A DNA stretch of 64,000 nt from Streptomyces nojiriensis (GCF_017639205.1 NZ_CP071139.1:7625501-7689500), one strand, 5' to 3'. Shown: positions 46,101 through 53,923, counted from the stretch's first letter. Translations and numbers: made by a program. The notes: generated by a model from the sequence alone, not told the origin.

Positions 46101-46500
46101 CGCACTGCCCGTGGACACCATGGCCCGGGCCCTGGTCGCCCTGGCCCTCGCCGACGGAGCCCCGGGCACCGTCCACCACCTGCACCACCCCCGGCGGACG
46201 CCCTTGGCCGAACTGCTCGCCGTGCACGACCGCCGCACGGGCCGGACCACTCCCGCGGTCCCGCTGGACACCTGGCTCGGCCGCCTGGCCGACGCCGAGG
46301 CCGGCGGCACCGCACTGCCCGCCCTCGCCTACCGCGAGTACTTCCGGGACCTGCGCGACCACCCGGACGCCCGCCTCCCCGACCACCGCAACGACGCCAC
46401 CCTCGCAGCCCTGCGGGCCCACGGCATCTCCCCGCCCGCCCTGGACGACGCCCTCGTCGGCCGCTGGTGGCAGAACCTCGACCGGAGCACCCGCGCATGA
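40120..46500 (+). CDS. Dimodular NRPS A-T-C-A-T-R with terminal thioester reductase
   Basis: The 2126-residue protein starts at GTG 40120, directly with an adenylation domain (no C domain before it). A1 has TSGSTGAPKG near 175 and pocket DPFRVGGVYK, unassigned. T1 has GGDSLSA near 613. The C domain (from about 682) has HHAIADD near 813; the last motif residue is Asp instead of Gly. A2 (about 1135-1630) reads TSGSTGRPRG near 1287, with Arg instead of the P-loop Lys, and pocket DVFVVAGILK, hydrophobic. T2 has GGHSLRV near 1670. The reductase has TGATGYVG near 1768 and the catalytic pair in GYAAAKWAA near 1928. The layout equals the aureusimine/pyrazinone synthetases, so NAD(P)H release of a dipeptide aldehyde that may cyclise is expected. 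Confidence 0.93.
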   Translation: MNTTATATTLGAAFTAVARAHPHRTALIHGDLRIGYGELAARAAAAARRLAARRLAGRTAPGESVGICARRSPGTIAALLGTVLAGGAYLPLDPDAPDERIRALVLDSGLRTVFAAGQDTARLRTLLPAGVTVLPVDENAPAPDLAPDLDLDPDPGQSPPYAPGAGRTAYVIHTSGSTGAPKGVRVAHHSVLALAHAPEAGLTADDTVLQLAPLHVDPSVFEIWGALLNGARLVLPRSARPGVHDIGRECARHGVTVLRLAAPLFRLAMEHITADLSGLRLCVSGGDRADADAVRTALRELPGCRIVNGYGPTETTVYACWQTFDSPDDWDDAWRDVPIGRPFAGATAHVLRPDRTPAAPGEEGELCIGGPGVAQGYRGEPQRTAERFVPEPGRPGRTAYLTGDRVRRLPGGELAFLGRFDDQVKIRGHRVEPAEAERALLTHPAVREAVVVPYGAADARRLAAYVTLTPVGDPAPDASSAPDESSAPGAPASVGAQAHPVVPAAPADAVAPTAPGVPAAALIAHIARLLPEPAVPAAVTVLPELPATANGKTDRRLLAALADRAAAAGTGPAGSAPASPGTEEGSALRAVSAHWEAVLGRAAGPDTDFFAAGGDSLSALAILARLERDQGVALTIADLFTTPTIRALAARVATATATAAADPAPVPPGPAPAPAADSGRLPLSPAQEGIWFEQEATGSTGRYVIGRGYFVDGPLDPARLRTALTLLGRRQAALRTVVRHDADGRWQSLTADPGAAVRHIDLTGVPAGERQALARALAAEHRTAEPDAEGTRLLRTLVLTLDARSALLYFAVHHAIADDWSLDLFTSELSALYADPAADLPPLDPGYPEHLRGSLAPRPERLAAATRFWQGALDGGAAALDLVTDRPRPAVLSGSGNRVRLRIGAAQHARHAEAARRHGVSPYMFGLAGVYTVLAAHTERDTLTLGALAAGRNRAGAQGLVGCFVNLLPVRIEADADTTTGVLLARVRAACTEALHHEDVPFQAVGRELAQAAGGRAAVPFQAVVNHRQRRPLPLELPGARTAPWDAGDRDTATFELSFTFQEDGDGLDIEVEFSTDLYDRATAQRLAGQLAAVLDRLADGDPPLHDVTLYEPGEHERLIRAPEPGPRAARTTLPALVARQVAARPHKTAVVGADTSLTYAELDRLSDTVAARLATRGIRPGDRIAVCLERTPLLAATLLGVLKAGAAYVPLDPAYPARRLRHCIGDADAGALVCAKDTADTLFGPGTEGSGPPVLDIEALTAPGERTPPAAHRGDPADPAYVIYTSGSTGRPRGVAVSHGAVANTLLACLGRHPFTADDVWLQLTSPGFDVAAFEQFMPLVSGATLVYADDATRADGPALTHTLRTAGVTVMVTVPSLLRALDRPDLAGVRVLVVAGEPADVHDTRHFAADRVVVNGYGPAEAAILATTHRADPADDRARVPVGTALSGTAAHVVDRHGRLAATGVPGELWLSGAGLGDGYLGDPERTGASFTTHPALTGASRCYRTGDRVRRLSDGSIDYLGRLDHQIKLRGFRIEPGEIEAALAEHPGVREAVAVLLGAGADAELAVGYVGTAAPGDARAHLARLLPAHMVPRLAVPVPAIPTGSHGKADRPALAARLAAVRRQRPHPADAGADGPANGTERRLLALWEDVLGGPAGSPDEDFFARGGHSLRVIRLLGRIEREYGVRIAVADFLAAPTVREVARLLEGSGPAGIPARSRSAHPGTGRPAGPAARPVGPDDARLDPGIVFRGRPGPFDPRDAVLLTGATGYVGSHVLAELLDRTTGPVLCLVRAEDPDAARRRLSAALRSRGLRPDASDPRIVPVPGDLTRPGLGLDGTDREHVVRATTVLHLGAEVHHVSGFHHLAAANVGGTAELLRICAEGRPARLHHVSTLGVFRDAPGGDRPRTITEATPAAAERHPRGRGYAAAKWAAEHLVAQALARGADARIYRLGRAGGSTTGAVSEDDFLSRLLVTSTALGCHPDDPRLATDALPVDTMARALVALALADGAPGTVHHLHHPRRTPLAELLAVHDRRTGRTTPAVPLDTWLGRLADAEAGGTALPALAYREYFRDLRDHPDARLPDHRNDATLAALRAHGISPPALDDALVGRWWQNLDRSTRA

Positions 46501-47753
46501 CCGACCCGACGACCGACCTCACGACCGCATCGCAGACCGCCGCCCCGACCACCGTACGGAGCGCAGACCCGCACTACCCCATGGACCGGCAGTGCCCGTT
46601 CGCCCCGCCGCGGGAGGCCACCGCCATCCGCGACGCGGGCACCGTGCCCCGCGTGACGCTGTGGAACGGGGTCCGGCCCTGGCTGTTCACCCGCTTCGAC
46701 GACGCCCGCACGATCCTCGCCGACCCCCGGTTCAGCGCGGACAAGAGCCGCCCCGGCTACCCGCTGTCCAGCGCCGTCGCCCTCGCCGAGACCGCCGTCG
46801 AACCGACCCTGCTGATCATGGACAACCCGCAGCACGACGCCGTACGGCGCCTGGTGCTCGGCGAGTTCACCGTGAAACGGGCCGAGGGGTGGCGCCCGGC
46901 CGTGCGCGCCGTGGTCGACGGCTGCCTGGACCGCATGCTCCGCGGGACCGAGGCGGACCTCGTGGCCGACCTGGCCCTGCCCGTCGCACTCACCGTCATC
47001 TGCGAGTTCCTCGGCGTCCCCTTCGAGGACCGCGAGCTCTTCCGCGGACTGACCCACACCATGAACGTCGTCGCCGGCACCACCGAGAGCGCCGCCGCCG
47101 CCCGGCAGGCCCTCCAGGACTACCTGGAGGAACTCGTCGCCGCGGGCGAACGGGAGCCGCGGGACGGCTTCATCGGCCGCATGGCCGCCCGGCACCTGCC
47201 CGACGGGACCATGACCCGGCCCCAACTCGCCGCGATGGCCCTGCTGCTGCTCACCGCCGGCCACGACACCACCGCCAACATGATCTCCCTCGGGGTGCTC
47301 ACCCTGCTGCGCCACCCCGGCCACTTCGCCGCCCTCGGCGCGGACGACGACCCCGAACTGCTCGCCGGCACCGTCGAGGAGATGCTGCGCCACCTCACCG
47401 TGGTCCAGCGCGGCATCCGCCGGATCGCCACCGAGGACGTGACGGTCGGCGACCGGTTCGTCCGGGCCGGAGAGGGCGTCGTCGCCGCCATCAACGTCGC
47501 CAACCGGGACCCCGGACGCTTCCCCGCCGGTGAGGAGTTCGACCCCGCCGCCCGCGCCCACGGCCACCTCGCCTTCGGCTACGGGCCCCACCAGTGCATG
47601 GGCCAGGCGCTGGCCCGGGTGGAGCTCCAGGAGGTCTACGCCGCCGTGGCCCGCCGGATCCCCACGCTGCGCACCGCCGTGCCCGTCGAGGAGATCCGCT
47701 TCAAGTCCGACATGGCCGTGTACGGGGTGCACGCCCTGCCCGTGACGTGGTGA
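46497..47753 (+). CDS. Cytochrome P450 (bacterial class I, CYP105-type)
   Basis: This 418-residue P450 has the I-helix oxygen motif AGHDTT near 258, the ExxR helix in EEMLRH near 300 and the heme loop FGYGPHQCMG near 360 with the ligand Cys. IMDNPQHDAVRRLV near 104 is the usual region after the B-C loop. There is no membrane anchor. It overlaps the NRPS stop by 4 nt and is followed by its own ferredoxin, so it should oxidise the NRPS product or a carrier-bound residue. Substrate cannot be read from sequence. Confidence 0.93.
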   Translation: MTDPTTDLTTASQTAAPTTVRSADPHYPMDRQCPFAPPREATAIRDAGTVPRVTLWNGVRPWLFTRFDDARTILADPRFSADKSRPGYPLSSAVALAETAVEPTLLIMDNPQHDAVRRLVLGEFTVKRAEGWRPAVRAVVDGCLDRMLRGTEADLVADLALPVALTVICEFLGVPFEDRELFRGLTHTMNVVAGTTESAAAARQALQDYLEELVAAGEREPRDGFIGRMAARHLPDGTMTRPQLAAMALLLLTAGHDTTANMISLGVLTLLRHPGHFAALGADDDPELLAGTVEEMLRHLTVVQRGIRRIATEDVTVGDRFVRAGEGVVAAINVANRDPGRFPAGEEFDPAARAHGHLAFGYGPHQCMGQALARVELQEVYAAVARRIPTLRTAVPVEEIRFKSDMAVYGVHALPVTW

Positions 47754-47829
47754 CCCCGCCGCCGCGCACGGGCCGCCGTCCCGTACCGCCCGGCCACCGT
47801 CCGTCCCCCGCCCCGAAGGAGCCGACCCC

Positions 47830-48042
47830 GTGAAGGTCACCCTCGATCCCGAGCGCTGCGTCGGCGCCGGCCACTGCGTCCTGTCCGCCGGCACCGTCTT
47901 CGACCAGGACGAGGCCGACGGCGTCGTCCTGCTGCTGGACCCGGAACCGGCCGAGGACCTCGCCGACGCCGTCCTGGAAGCCGCCGACCTCTGCCCCGCC
48001 CGGGCCATCCTCGTCACCGGGGCCGACGGGCGGCCCGTATGA
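47830..48042 (+). CDS. [3Fe-4S] ferredoxin, P450 partner
   Basis: A 70-residue ferredoxin of the small Streptomyces type. The iron-sulfur cysteines are in ERCVGAGHCVLS near 9-16, and a final Cys followed by Pro sits in DLCPARAI near 60. Only three cluster cysteines are visible, as in [3Fe-4S] P450 ferredoxins. GTG 47830 is preceded by GAAGGAG. It lies 76 nt after the P450 gene and overlaps the oxidase start. Confidence 0.94.
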   Translation: MKVTLDPERCVGAGHCVLSAGTVFDQDEADGVVLLLDPEPAEDLADAVLEAADLCPARAILVTGADGRPV

Positions 48043-49451
48043 CCGCCGCCCTGCTGGACGCCCTCCGCGCCGCCCTCGACGGCCACGGCGCCCTGGTCAC
48101 CGACCCGGCCGCCACCACCGGCTACGCCCACGACATGATGCCGCTGGCCCCGTACGGCCGCCCGCTCGCGGTGGTCCTGCCCGCCTCGGCCGAGCAGGTG
48201 CAGGCATGCGTACGGGCCTGCGCGGCGGCCGGCGTGCCCATCGTCCCCCGGGGCGCCGGAACGGGTCTGACCGGCGCCGCCAACGCCGTCGACGGCTGCG
48301 TCGTCCTGGCCACGACGCGGATGAACCGGATCCTCGAACTCGACCCGGACAACCGGCTCGCCGTCGTGGAACCCGGCGTGGTCAACCAGGACCTGAAGAC
48401 GGCCGCCGCCGCCCACGGCCTGTACTACCCGCCCGACCCCTCCAGCCTCGACACGTGCACCCTCGGCGGCAACCTGGCCACCAACGCCGGCGGCCTGTGC
48501 TGCGGCAAGTACGGGGTCACCGGCGACTACGTCCTCGGCCTGGAGGCGGTCCTCGCCGACGGCTCCCTCCTGCGCACCGGCCGACGCACCGTCAAAGGTG
48601 TCGCGGGCTACGACCTCACCCGCCTGCTCGTCGGCAGCGAGGGCACCCTCGGCATCATCACGCGGGCCACCCTCGCCCTGCGCCCGCTGCCGGCCGTGCC
48701 CGGCACCGTCGTCGCGGCCTTCGACTCGGTGGCCCAGGCCGGCGCCAGCGTCAACCGGATCGTCCGGGCCGGCCTCGTGCCCTCCCTCATGGAGATCATG
48801 GACGCGACGTCGCTGCGCGCCTCCTCCGCCTACCTGGGCACCGAACTCGTCGGCGAAGGGGACCAGGCCCTGCTGCTGTGCCAGTCCGACGCACCCGGAG
48901 CCGCCCGCGAAGCCGAACTCGACCACATGGAACGCGTGTTCCGGCAGGCGGGCGCGGTGTACACGCACGCCACGCAGGACGCGGCGGAGGGCGCCCTGCT
49001 GCTGCGCGCCCGCCGGGTGAGCCTCGCCGCCCTCGAAGCCCGGGGCGCCTGCATGACCGAGGACGTCGCGGTGCCCCGTACCCGCATCGCCGAACTGATC
49101 GAGGGCTGCACACGGATCGGCACCGACGCGGGGCTCACCGTCGCGGTCGTCGGCCACGCGGGCGACGGCAACATGCACCCCACCGTCCTCTACGACGGCG
49201 CCGACACCGGGCAGTACGCCCGCGCCCGGACGGCGTTCGACGCGATCCTCGCCCTCGCCCTGTCCCTCGGCGGCACCATCACCGGCGAGCACGGGGTCGG
49301 CAAGCTCAAGCAGGACTGGCTGGAACGCGAGCTGGGACCCGTGGCGCTGCGCGTCCACCAAGGCCTCAAGGACGCCCTCGACCCGGCGGGCCTGTTCAAC
49401 CCCGGCGCCGTCCTCGCCCGCCGGCCGACCGGGACCCGCCGTGCCACTTGA
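48039..49451 (+). CDS. FAD-linked oxidase of the glycolate oxidase/D-lactate dehydrogenase family
   Basis: The 470-residue protein is a complete GlcD-like flavoenzyme. FAD_binding_4 has VPRGAGTGLTGAA near 68, LGGNLATNAGGLCCGKYG near 145 and GSEGTLGIITRATL near 203. The C-terminal FAD-oxidase domain ends in GEHGVGKLKQDWL near 420 and DPAGLFNPG. Family members oxidise 2-hydroxy acids to 2-oxo acids. Beside a HisC-like aminotransferase, this could turn a 2-hydroxy acid into the keto acid for an unusual amino acid. A primary-metabolism role is less likely, because the gene is embedded in the operon by a 4-nt overlap with the ferredoxin and an 11-nt overlap with the MFS gene. Confidence 0.88.
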   Translation: MTAALLDALRAALDGHGALVTDPAATTGYAHDMMPLAPYGRPLAVVLPASAEQVQACVRACAAAGVPIVPRGAGTGLTGAANAVDGCVVLATTRMNRILELDPDNRLAVVEPGVVNQDLKTAAAAHGLYYPPDPSSLDTCTLGGNLATNAGGLCCGKYGVTGDYVLGLEAVLADGSLLRTGRRTVKGVAGYDLTRLLVGSEGTLGIITRATLALRPLPAVPGTVVAAFDSVAQAGASVNRIVRAGLVPSLMEIMDATSLRASSAYLGTELVGEGDQALLLCQSDAPGAAREAELDHMERVFRQAGAVYTHATQDAAEGALLLRARRVSLAALEARGACMTEDVAVPRTRIAELIEGCTRIGTDAGLTVAVVGHAGDGNMHPTVLYDGADTGQYARARTAFDAILALALSLGGTITGEHGVGKLKQDWLERELGPVALRVHQGLKDALDPAGLFNPGAVLARRPTGTRRAT

Positions 49452-50694
49452 GACCCTGCGGACCGTGGCCGGGCTCGCCCCGCCCCTGCGGACCCTGTTC
49501 CTCACCACCCTGCTCTTCCGCACCGGCACCATGGCCTACCCCTTCCTCACCCCCCACCTGCTGGGCGGCGGAGGCCTGGACGCGGCCGGGGCGGGCCTGG
49601 TCGTCACCGCCTTCGGGGTCGGTGCCCTCGCCGCGGACCTGGCCGCCGGACGGCTCCTGGGGCGGCTGCACCCGTACACGCTGATGCGCGGCGGCTTCCT
49701 GCTGGGCGCCGCCGCGGTCGCGGTGGTGCCGCTGCTGCACGGCCTGCCCGCGCTCGCCGCGGGGGTACTGGTCTGGGGGTTCGCGTACGAGATCGTCACC
49801 CCGGCGGCGTACGCGGCCACGATCGCCGGGTCCCCGCCCGAGCAGCGCAAGGTCGCGTTCTCCTGCCACCGGCTCGCCATCAACCTCGGACTGTCCGCGG
49901 GCCCGCTCGTGGGGGCGCTGCTGTACGCGCTCGACCCGTACTCCGTGTTCTGGGCCAACGCCCTGTGCGTCCTGGCGGCCGCGGCGTTCCTGCACCTGCG
50001 CCGCGCACACCGGCCCGGTGCGGGACCGTACGCCGACACCGGCAGCGGTGGTGGCGGCGGTCCGGGGAACGAGGCCGCCCCGCGCGGCACGCTCCGCCCG
50101 ACGGCGGCCGAACGCACCCGGTTCTGGACCGTGTTCGGCCTCTCGCTGCCCATCCAGCTGGCCTACGCGCTGCCCTCGGTCTTCACCGGCGCCTACGTCA
50201 TCGTGGGCCTCGGCCTGCCCGGCTACTGGGCCGGCGTCGTCTTCACCGTCAACGCCGTCGGGATCGTCCTGTTCGAGGTACCGCTCAACATCCGCATGGC
50301 ACGCGTCGGACACCTGGCGACGCTGCTGACCGGCTACGCCCTCGCGGGCGCCGGGTTCCTGCTCATGGCCCTGGCCGACACCGGGCCGGAGCTGGTGCTC
50401 GCCACCCTCGTCTGGACGGCCGGGGAGATCGTCGTCTTCCCCGGACTGCTCGACTACGTCAGCCGGGTCTCGGGCCCGGCCGCCGACCGCACCATGGGCC
50501 TGTACGCGAGCGGCGTCAACCTGGCCTTCATCACTGCCCCGCAACTCGCCCTGCACCTCTCGGCCCCCGGCCACCCGGGCGCCCCGTGGACGGCCGCCGG
50601 AGCGGCGGTCTGCGCCGCCTGCCTGCTGCTGCTCGCCGCCCGCACCCACCCGTACACCTGGCACAAGGAGGAACCGTGCACAAGCGCGACCTGA
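49441..50694 (+). CDS. MFS transporter, probable product efflux
   Basis: The 417-residue membrane protein has about 12 hydrophobic segments (VWGFAYEIVTPAAYA in the first half, GLGLPGYWAGVVFTVNAVG in the second). A polar, Gly-rich central loop lies around residue 200 (TGSGGGGGPGN). It starts at GTG 49441, inside the oxidase gene, and overlaps the dioxygenase by 19 nt. A product exporter is the likely role in this operon. It is unrelated in detail to the exporter at 21803. Confidence 0.85.
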   Translation: MPLETLRTVAGLAPPLRTLFLTTLLFRTGTMAYPFLTPHLLGGGGLDAAGAGLVVTAFGVGALAADLAAGRLLGRLHPYTLMRGGFLLGAAAVAVVPLLHGLPALAAGVLVWGFAYEIVTPAAYAATIAGSPPEQRKVAFSCHRLAINLGLSAGPLVGALLYALDPYSVFWANALCVLAAAAFLHLRRAHRPGAGPYADTGSGGGGGPGNEAAPRGTLRPTAAERTRFWTVFGLSLPIQLAYALPSVFTGAYVIVGLGLPGYWAGVVFTVNAVGIVLFEVPLNIRMARVGHLATLLTGYALAGAGFLLMALADTGPELVLATLVWTAGEIVVFPGLLDYVSRVSGPAADRTMGLYASGVNLAFITAPQLALHLSAPGHPGAPWTAAGAAVCAACLLLLAARTHPYTWHKEEPCTSAT

Positions 50695-51515
50695 CCCCCT
50701 TCATCGGCGTCGAATACACCGGACTCACCCACACCGAACTCACCCGCCCCGAAGTGATCGCCGACGTCGTCGACTCCCTGCACCGGCGCGACCTCGTCGT
50801 CGTCCGCGGCATCGACCTCACCCCCCGGCAGCAGATAGGCCTCGCCGCCCGCATCGGCCGGCCCGTCCCCTTCCTGCTCGCCGACTGGCGCCATCCCGAC
50901 TTCGCGGAGATCCTCGTCTCGTCCAACGAGCGCAAGGCCGGCCGGCCGATCGGGATCGAGCGCGTCGGCCACTTCTGGCACCAGGACTCCTCCTTCGACG
51001 CCGACCCCTCCGCCTACACCGTGCTGCACGGCGTCCACGTGCCCGAGGGACACGGCGACACCGTCTTCGCGAGCGCCGCCGACGTCTACGACCGGCTGCC
51101 CGAGGACTGGCGCGACCTGCTGTGGGACCGCATCGGGCTGCACACCCTCACCAAGCAGCAGCGCATCGCCCCCGAGCACGTGGGCCTGTCCATCGCCGAG
51201 GTGCGCGCCCTCGTCGCCCGCCAGTACCCGGCCGTCGAACACCCCGTCGTGCGCCGCGACCCGCACACCGGCCGCCGCTTCCTGTACGGCGCCCGCGCCT
51301 ACATGGACCGGGTCATCGGCCTCGACGCCAACCAGAACGAGGAGTTCTTCGACCTCGTCGACACCCTCCTGGCCGACCCCGACCGGACGTACACCCACCG
51401 CTGGACCCCGCACGACCTGCTGCTGTGGAAGACCGCCACCACCTACCACGTCGCCACCGACCTGCCGCCCGGCGTCACCCGGACCGTCCACCGCGTCAGC
51501 GTCGCCGCCGCGTGA
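50676..51515 (+). CDS. TauD/TfdA-family Fe(II)/2-oxoglutarate dioxygenase
   Basis: The 279-residue protein has the TauD-type metal site: HFWHQDSSF near 90 gives the HxD pair, the distal His is in TTYHVATD near 257, and the 2-oxoglutarate-binding Arg follows in TRTVHRV near 270. PSAYTVLHGVHVPEGHGDT near 107 matches the family's substrate-side strand. GTG 50676 has a strong AAGGAGG 4 nt upstream, inside the MFS gene. It probably hydroxylates or desaturates an amino acid or the peptide product. Confidence 0.9.
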   Translation: MHKRDLTPFIGVEYTGLTHTELTRPEVIADVVDSLHRRDLVVVRGIDLTPRQQIGLAARIGRPVPFLLADWRHPDFAEILVSSNERKAGRPIGIERVGHFWHQDSSFDADPSAYTVLHGVHVPEGHGDTVFASAADVYDRLPEDWRDLLWDRIGLHTLTKQQRIAPEHVGLSIAEVRALVARQYPAVEHPVVRRDPHTGRRFLYGARAYMDRVIGLDANQNEEFFDLVDTLLADPDRTYTHRWTPHDLLLWKTATTYHVATDLPPGVTRTVHRVSVAAA

Positions 51516-51541
51516 GCACGCCCGCGAAGAAAGGACCCGCG

Positions 51542-52822
51542 ATGACTTCGGCCTCAGCCCCGGCCGCCGCGCCCGTCGGCGTGATCGTCGACGGCTACTC
51601 GGTCGGCAAGTACCTGCCCGCCGCCTTCCGCCGGCTCGGCGCGGACGTCGTGCACCTGCAGAGCACGCCCGAGTTCCTGGACTGCGTACCCCCGCCGGAC
51701 CTGCGCCCGTACCTGGCCAACGTGGTCCAGGACGCGGCCGACCCCGCCCGCACGGTGCAGGAGCTGGCCGCCTACCACCCGTGCGGGGTGCTGCCCGGCC
51801 AGGAGACCGGGGTCCCGCCGGCCGACCGCACGGCCGAGCTCCTGGGCCTGCCCGGCAACCCGTCGGCCACCTCCGCGCTGCGCCGCGACAAGTACCGCAT
51901 GATCGAGGCGCTGCGCGCCGCGGGCATCCGCTGCGCCGACCAGCTGAAGTCCGGCGACGTCGAGGAGGTGCACGCCTGGGCGCGGACCACCGGCTACCCG
52001 GTCGTCGTCAAACCGCTGAGCTCGGCCTCCACGGACAAGGTCTCGATCTGCCGCGGCCCGGAGGAGGTGCGCGCCGCCGCCGCCGAGATCCTCGGCAGCC
52101 GGGACATCTTCGGCCGGCACAACGACGAGCTGCTCGCGCAGTCCTTCCTGGACGGCACCGAATACATCGTGGACGTGGTCAGGGGCCCCGGCGGCGCACG
52201 GCACGTGTGCGGGGTCTGGCGCTACGACAAGACCCTCGTCGGGACCCGGCCCGTCTACGACCGGGACGTCCTGATCGACCCCGGCGCGCCGGTGGTCGAA
52301 CCCCTCGTCACCTACCTGGACACCGTCCTCGACGCCCTGGACATCCGGTTCGGCGCCGCCCACGCGGAGATCATGATGACGGCCGGCGGGCCGGTGCTCG
52401 TCGAGGTGGGCGCACGGCTCGACGGCATCATGGACCCGGGCCACCACGACGCGTGCCTCGACGGGAACCAGGCCGACCTGCTCGCACTCGCCTGCGTACG
52501 CCCCGAGGAGTACCGGCGCGCGCACCCCGGCGACAGCCTGTACCGCAAGCACCGAGAGGGGATGGTCGTCCACGTCCGCACCACCCGCGGCGGGCTCGTC
52601 GAGGCCGTGGACGAGGACGCCCTGGCCCGGATCCGCGCCCTGGACACCGTGCACCTCGCGGTGCCCCGGCTGGCCCCGGGCGACCGGATGCGGCCCACCA
52701 CCGACCTGCTGTCCAGCCCGCTCCGGGTCTTCCTGACCGGGGACGGCCCGGAGCGGCTCCTCGCCGACCACCGCCGCATCCGGCTGCTGGCCGACGACGT
52801 GTTCCGCCTCGCCCCGAACTGA
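51542..52822 (+). CDS. ATP-grasp carboxylate-amine ligase
   Basis: This 426-residue ATP-grasp ligase has RRDKYRMIEALRAAGI near 118, the nucleotide lysine in YPVVVKPLSSASTD near 155, and the metal-binding VLVEVGARLDGIMDPGHHD near 286. It resembles the L-amino-acid ligase group (dapdiamide DdaF, bacilysin BacD type), which join free amino acids or acids through an acyl phosphate. It lies 26 nt after the dioxygenase and 27 nt before the aminotransferase. It could attach an extra amino acid to the aldehyde/pyrazinone product or make a dipeptide building block. Confidence 0.86.
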   Translation: MTSASAPAAAPVGVIVDGYSVGKYLPAAFRRLGADVVHLQSTPEFLDCVPPPDLRPYLANVVQDAADPARTVQELAAYHPCGVLPGQETGVPPADRTAELLGLPGNPSATSALRRDKYRMIEALRAAGIRCADQLKSGDVEEVHAWARTTGYPVVVKPLSSASTDKVSICRGPEEVRAAAAEILGSRDIFGRHNDELLAQSFLDGTEYIVDVVRGPGGARHVCGVWRYDKTLVGTRPVYDRDVLIDPGAPVVEPLVTYLDTVLDALDIRFGAAHAEIMMTAGGPVLVEVGARLDGIMDPGHHDACLDGNQADLLALACVRPEEYRRAHPGDSLYRKHREGMVVHVRTTRGGLVEAVDEDALARIRALDTVHLAVPRLAPGDRMRPTTDLLSSPLRVFLTGDGPERLLADHRRIRLLADDVFRLAPN

Positions 52823-52849
52823 CCGCGTCCGCACACTCCGAGGAGCCCC

Positions 52850-53923
52850 ATGGGTGTCGCCATCAGAGCCGACCTGGCCACCGTCCCCGACTACAACATC
52901 CCCGGCACGGCGCCCGACGCCGTCCTGCTCAACTCCAACGAGGGGCCGCTGCCGCCACCGCCCGCCGTGGTCGAGGCCATCACCCGCGCCGCCGTCGAGG
53001 GCCACCGCTACCCGCAGTGGTTCTCCGACACCCTGGTCGGCCGGCTGGCCGCCGAGCTGGCGGTCCCCGGGGAACGGATCGCCGTCGGCTGCGGGTCGGT
53101 GAGCCTGTGCCGCGACCTCGTCCAGGCGTTCTGCGGTCCTGGGGACGAAGTCCTGTGCGCCTGGCGGTCCTTCGACGCGTATCCCGTCTTTGCCCAGGTC
53201 GCCGGAGTACGCGCCCGCACCGTCCCCCTGGACGCCGGCCACCGGCACGACCTGGAGGCGATGCTCGCGGCGGTCACCCCCGCCACCCGCGTCGTCTTCG
53301 TCTGCAACCCCAACAACCCCACCGGCACGGCGGTCCGGGGCCGCGAGCTGCGCGCGTTCCTCGACCGCCTCCCCGACCGGATCCTGGTCGTACTGGACGA
53401 GGCGTACCGGGAGTTCGTCGACGACCCCGACGTGCCGGACGGGATCGAGCTGGCCCGCGACCGCCCGAACGTGGCGGTGCTGCGTACCTTCTCGAAGGCG
53501 TACGGGCTCGCCGGCGTGCGCATCGGGTACTGCGTGGCGGCGCCGGCGGTGGTGTCCGCCGTCCACAAGGTGTCGGTCCCCTTCGCGGTCAGCCGCCTCG
53601 CCCAGGCCGCGGCCCTCGCCGCACTCGACCGCCCCGAGGAGGTGCGCTCGCGCGCCGCGGCGATCGTCCGCGAACGCGGACGGCTGCAGGCCCTGTTGAC
53701 CCGCCACGGCCACCCGGTGACCCCCTCCCAGGCCAACTTCGTATGGCTGCCCCTGGGGGAGGAGGCCGCCGGTTTCGCCGACTTCTGCGCCCGCCACGGC
53801 GTCCTCGTACGGCCCTTCCCCGGGGACGGCGTCCGTGTCACCGTCGGCCTGCCGGAGGAGAACGACGCCTTCCTCTCGGCGGCGGACCACTACCGTGCCG
53901 GCACGGATCCCGCCAGGGTCTGA
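52850..53923 (+). CDS. HisC-like class I/II aminotransferase
   Basis: The 357-residue PLP enzyme matches histidinol-phosphate/aromatic aminotransferases in length and motifs: LNSNEGPLPPP near 24, VFVCNPNNPTGT near 145, VVLDEAYREFVDD near 182, and the PLP lysine in FSKAYGLAGVRIGY near 219. As it closes the region D operon, it more likely transaminates a pathway 2-oxo acid, perhaps from the FAD oxidase, than histidinol phosphate. ATG 52850 has AGGAG 4 nt upstream. Confidence 0.88.
   Translation: MGVAIRADLATVPDYNIPGTAPDAVLLNSNEGPLPPPPAVVEAITRAAVEGHRYPQWFSDTLVGRLAAELAVPGERIAVGCGSVSLCRDLVQAFCGPGDEVLCAWRSFDAYPVFAQVAGVRARTVPLDAGHRHDLEAMLAAVTPATRVVFVCNPNNPTGTAVRGRELRAFLDRLPDRILVVLDEAYREFVDDPDVPDGIELARDRPNVAVLRTFSKAYGLAGVRIGYCVAAPAVVSAVHKVSVPFAVSRLAQAAALAALDRPEEVRSRAAAIVRERGRLQALLTRHGHPVTPSQANFVWLPLGEEAAGFADFCARHGVLVRPFPGDGVRVTVGLPEENDAFLSAADHYRAGTDPARV

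Noticed and set aside
40045..46422. A long minus-strand open frame opposite the reductase NRPS
   Set aside because: Gly/Val/Gln-rich shadow of the real gene with no domain signature or ribosome site.
52850..53923. Histidine biosynthesis hisC
   Set aside because: No other his gene adjoins it, and it is the last gene of the peptide operon with short spacing.
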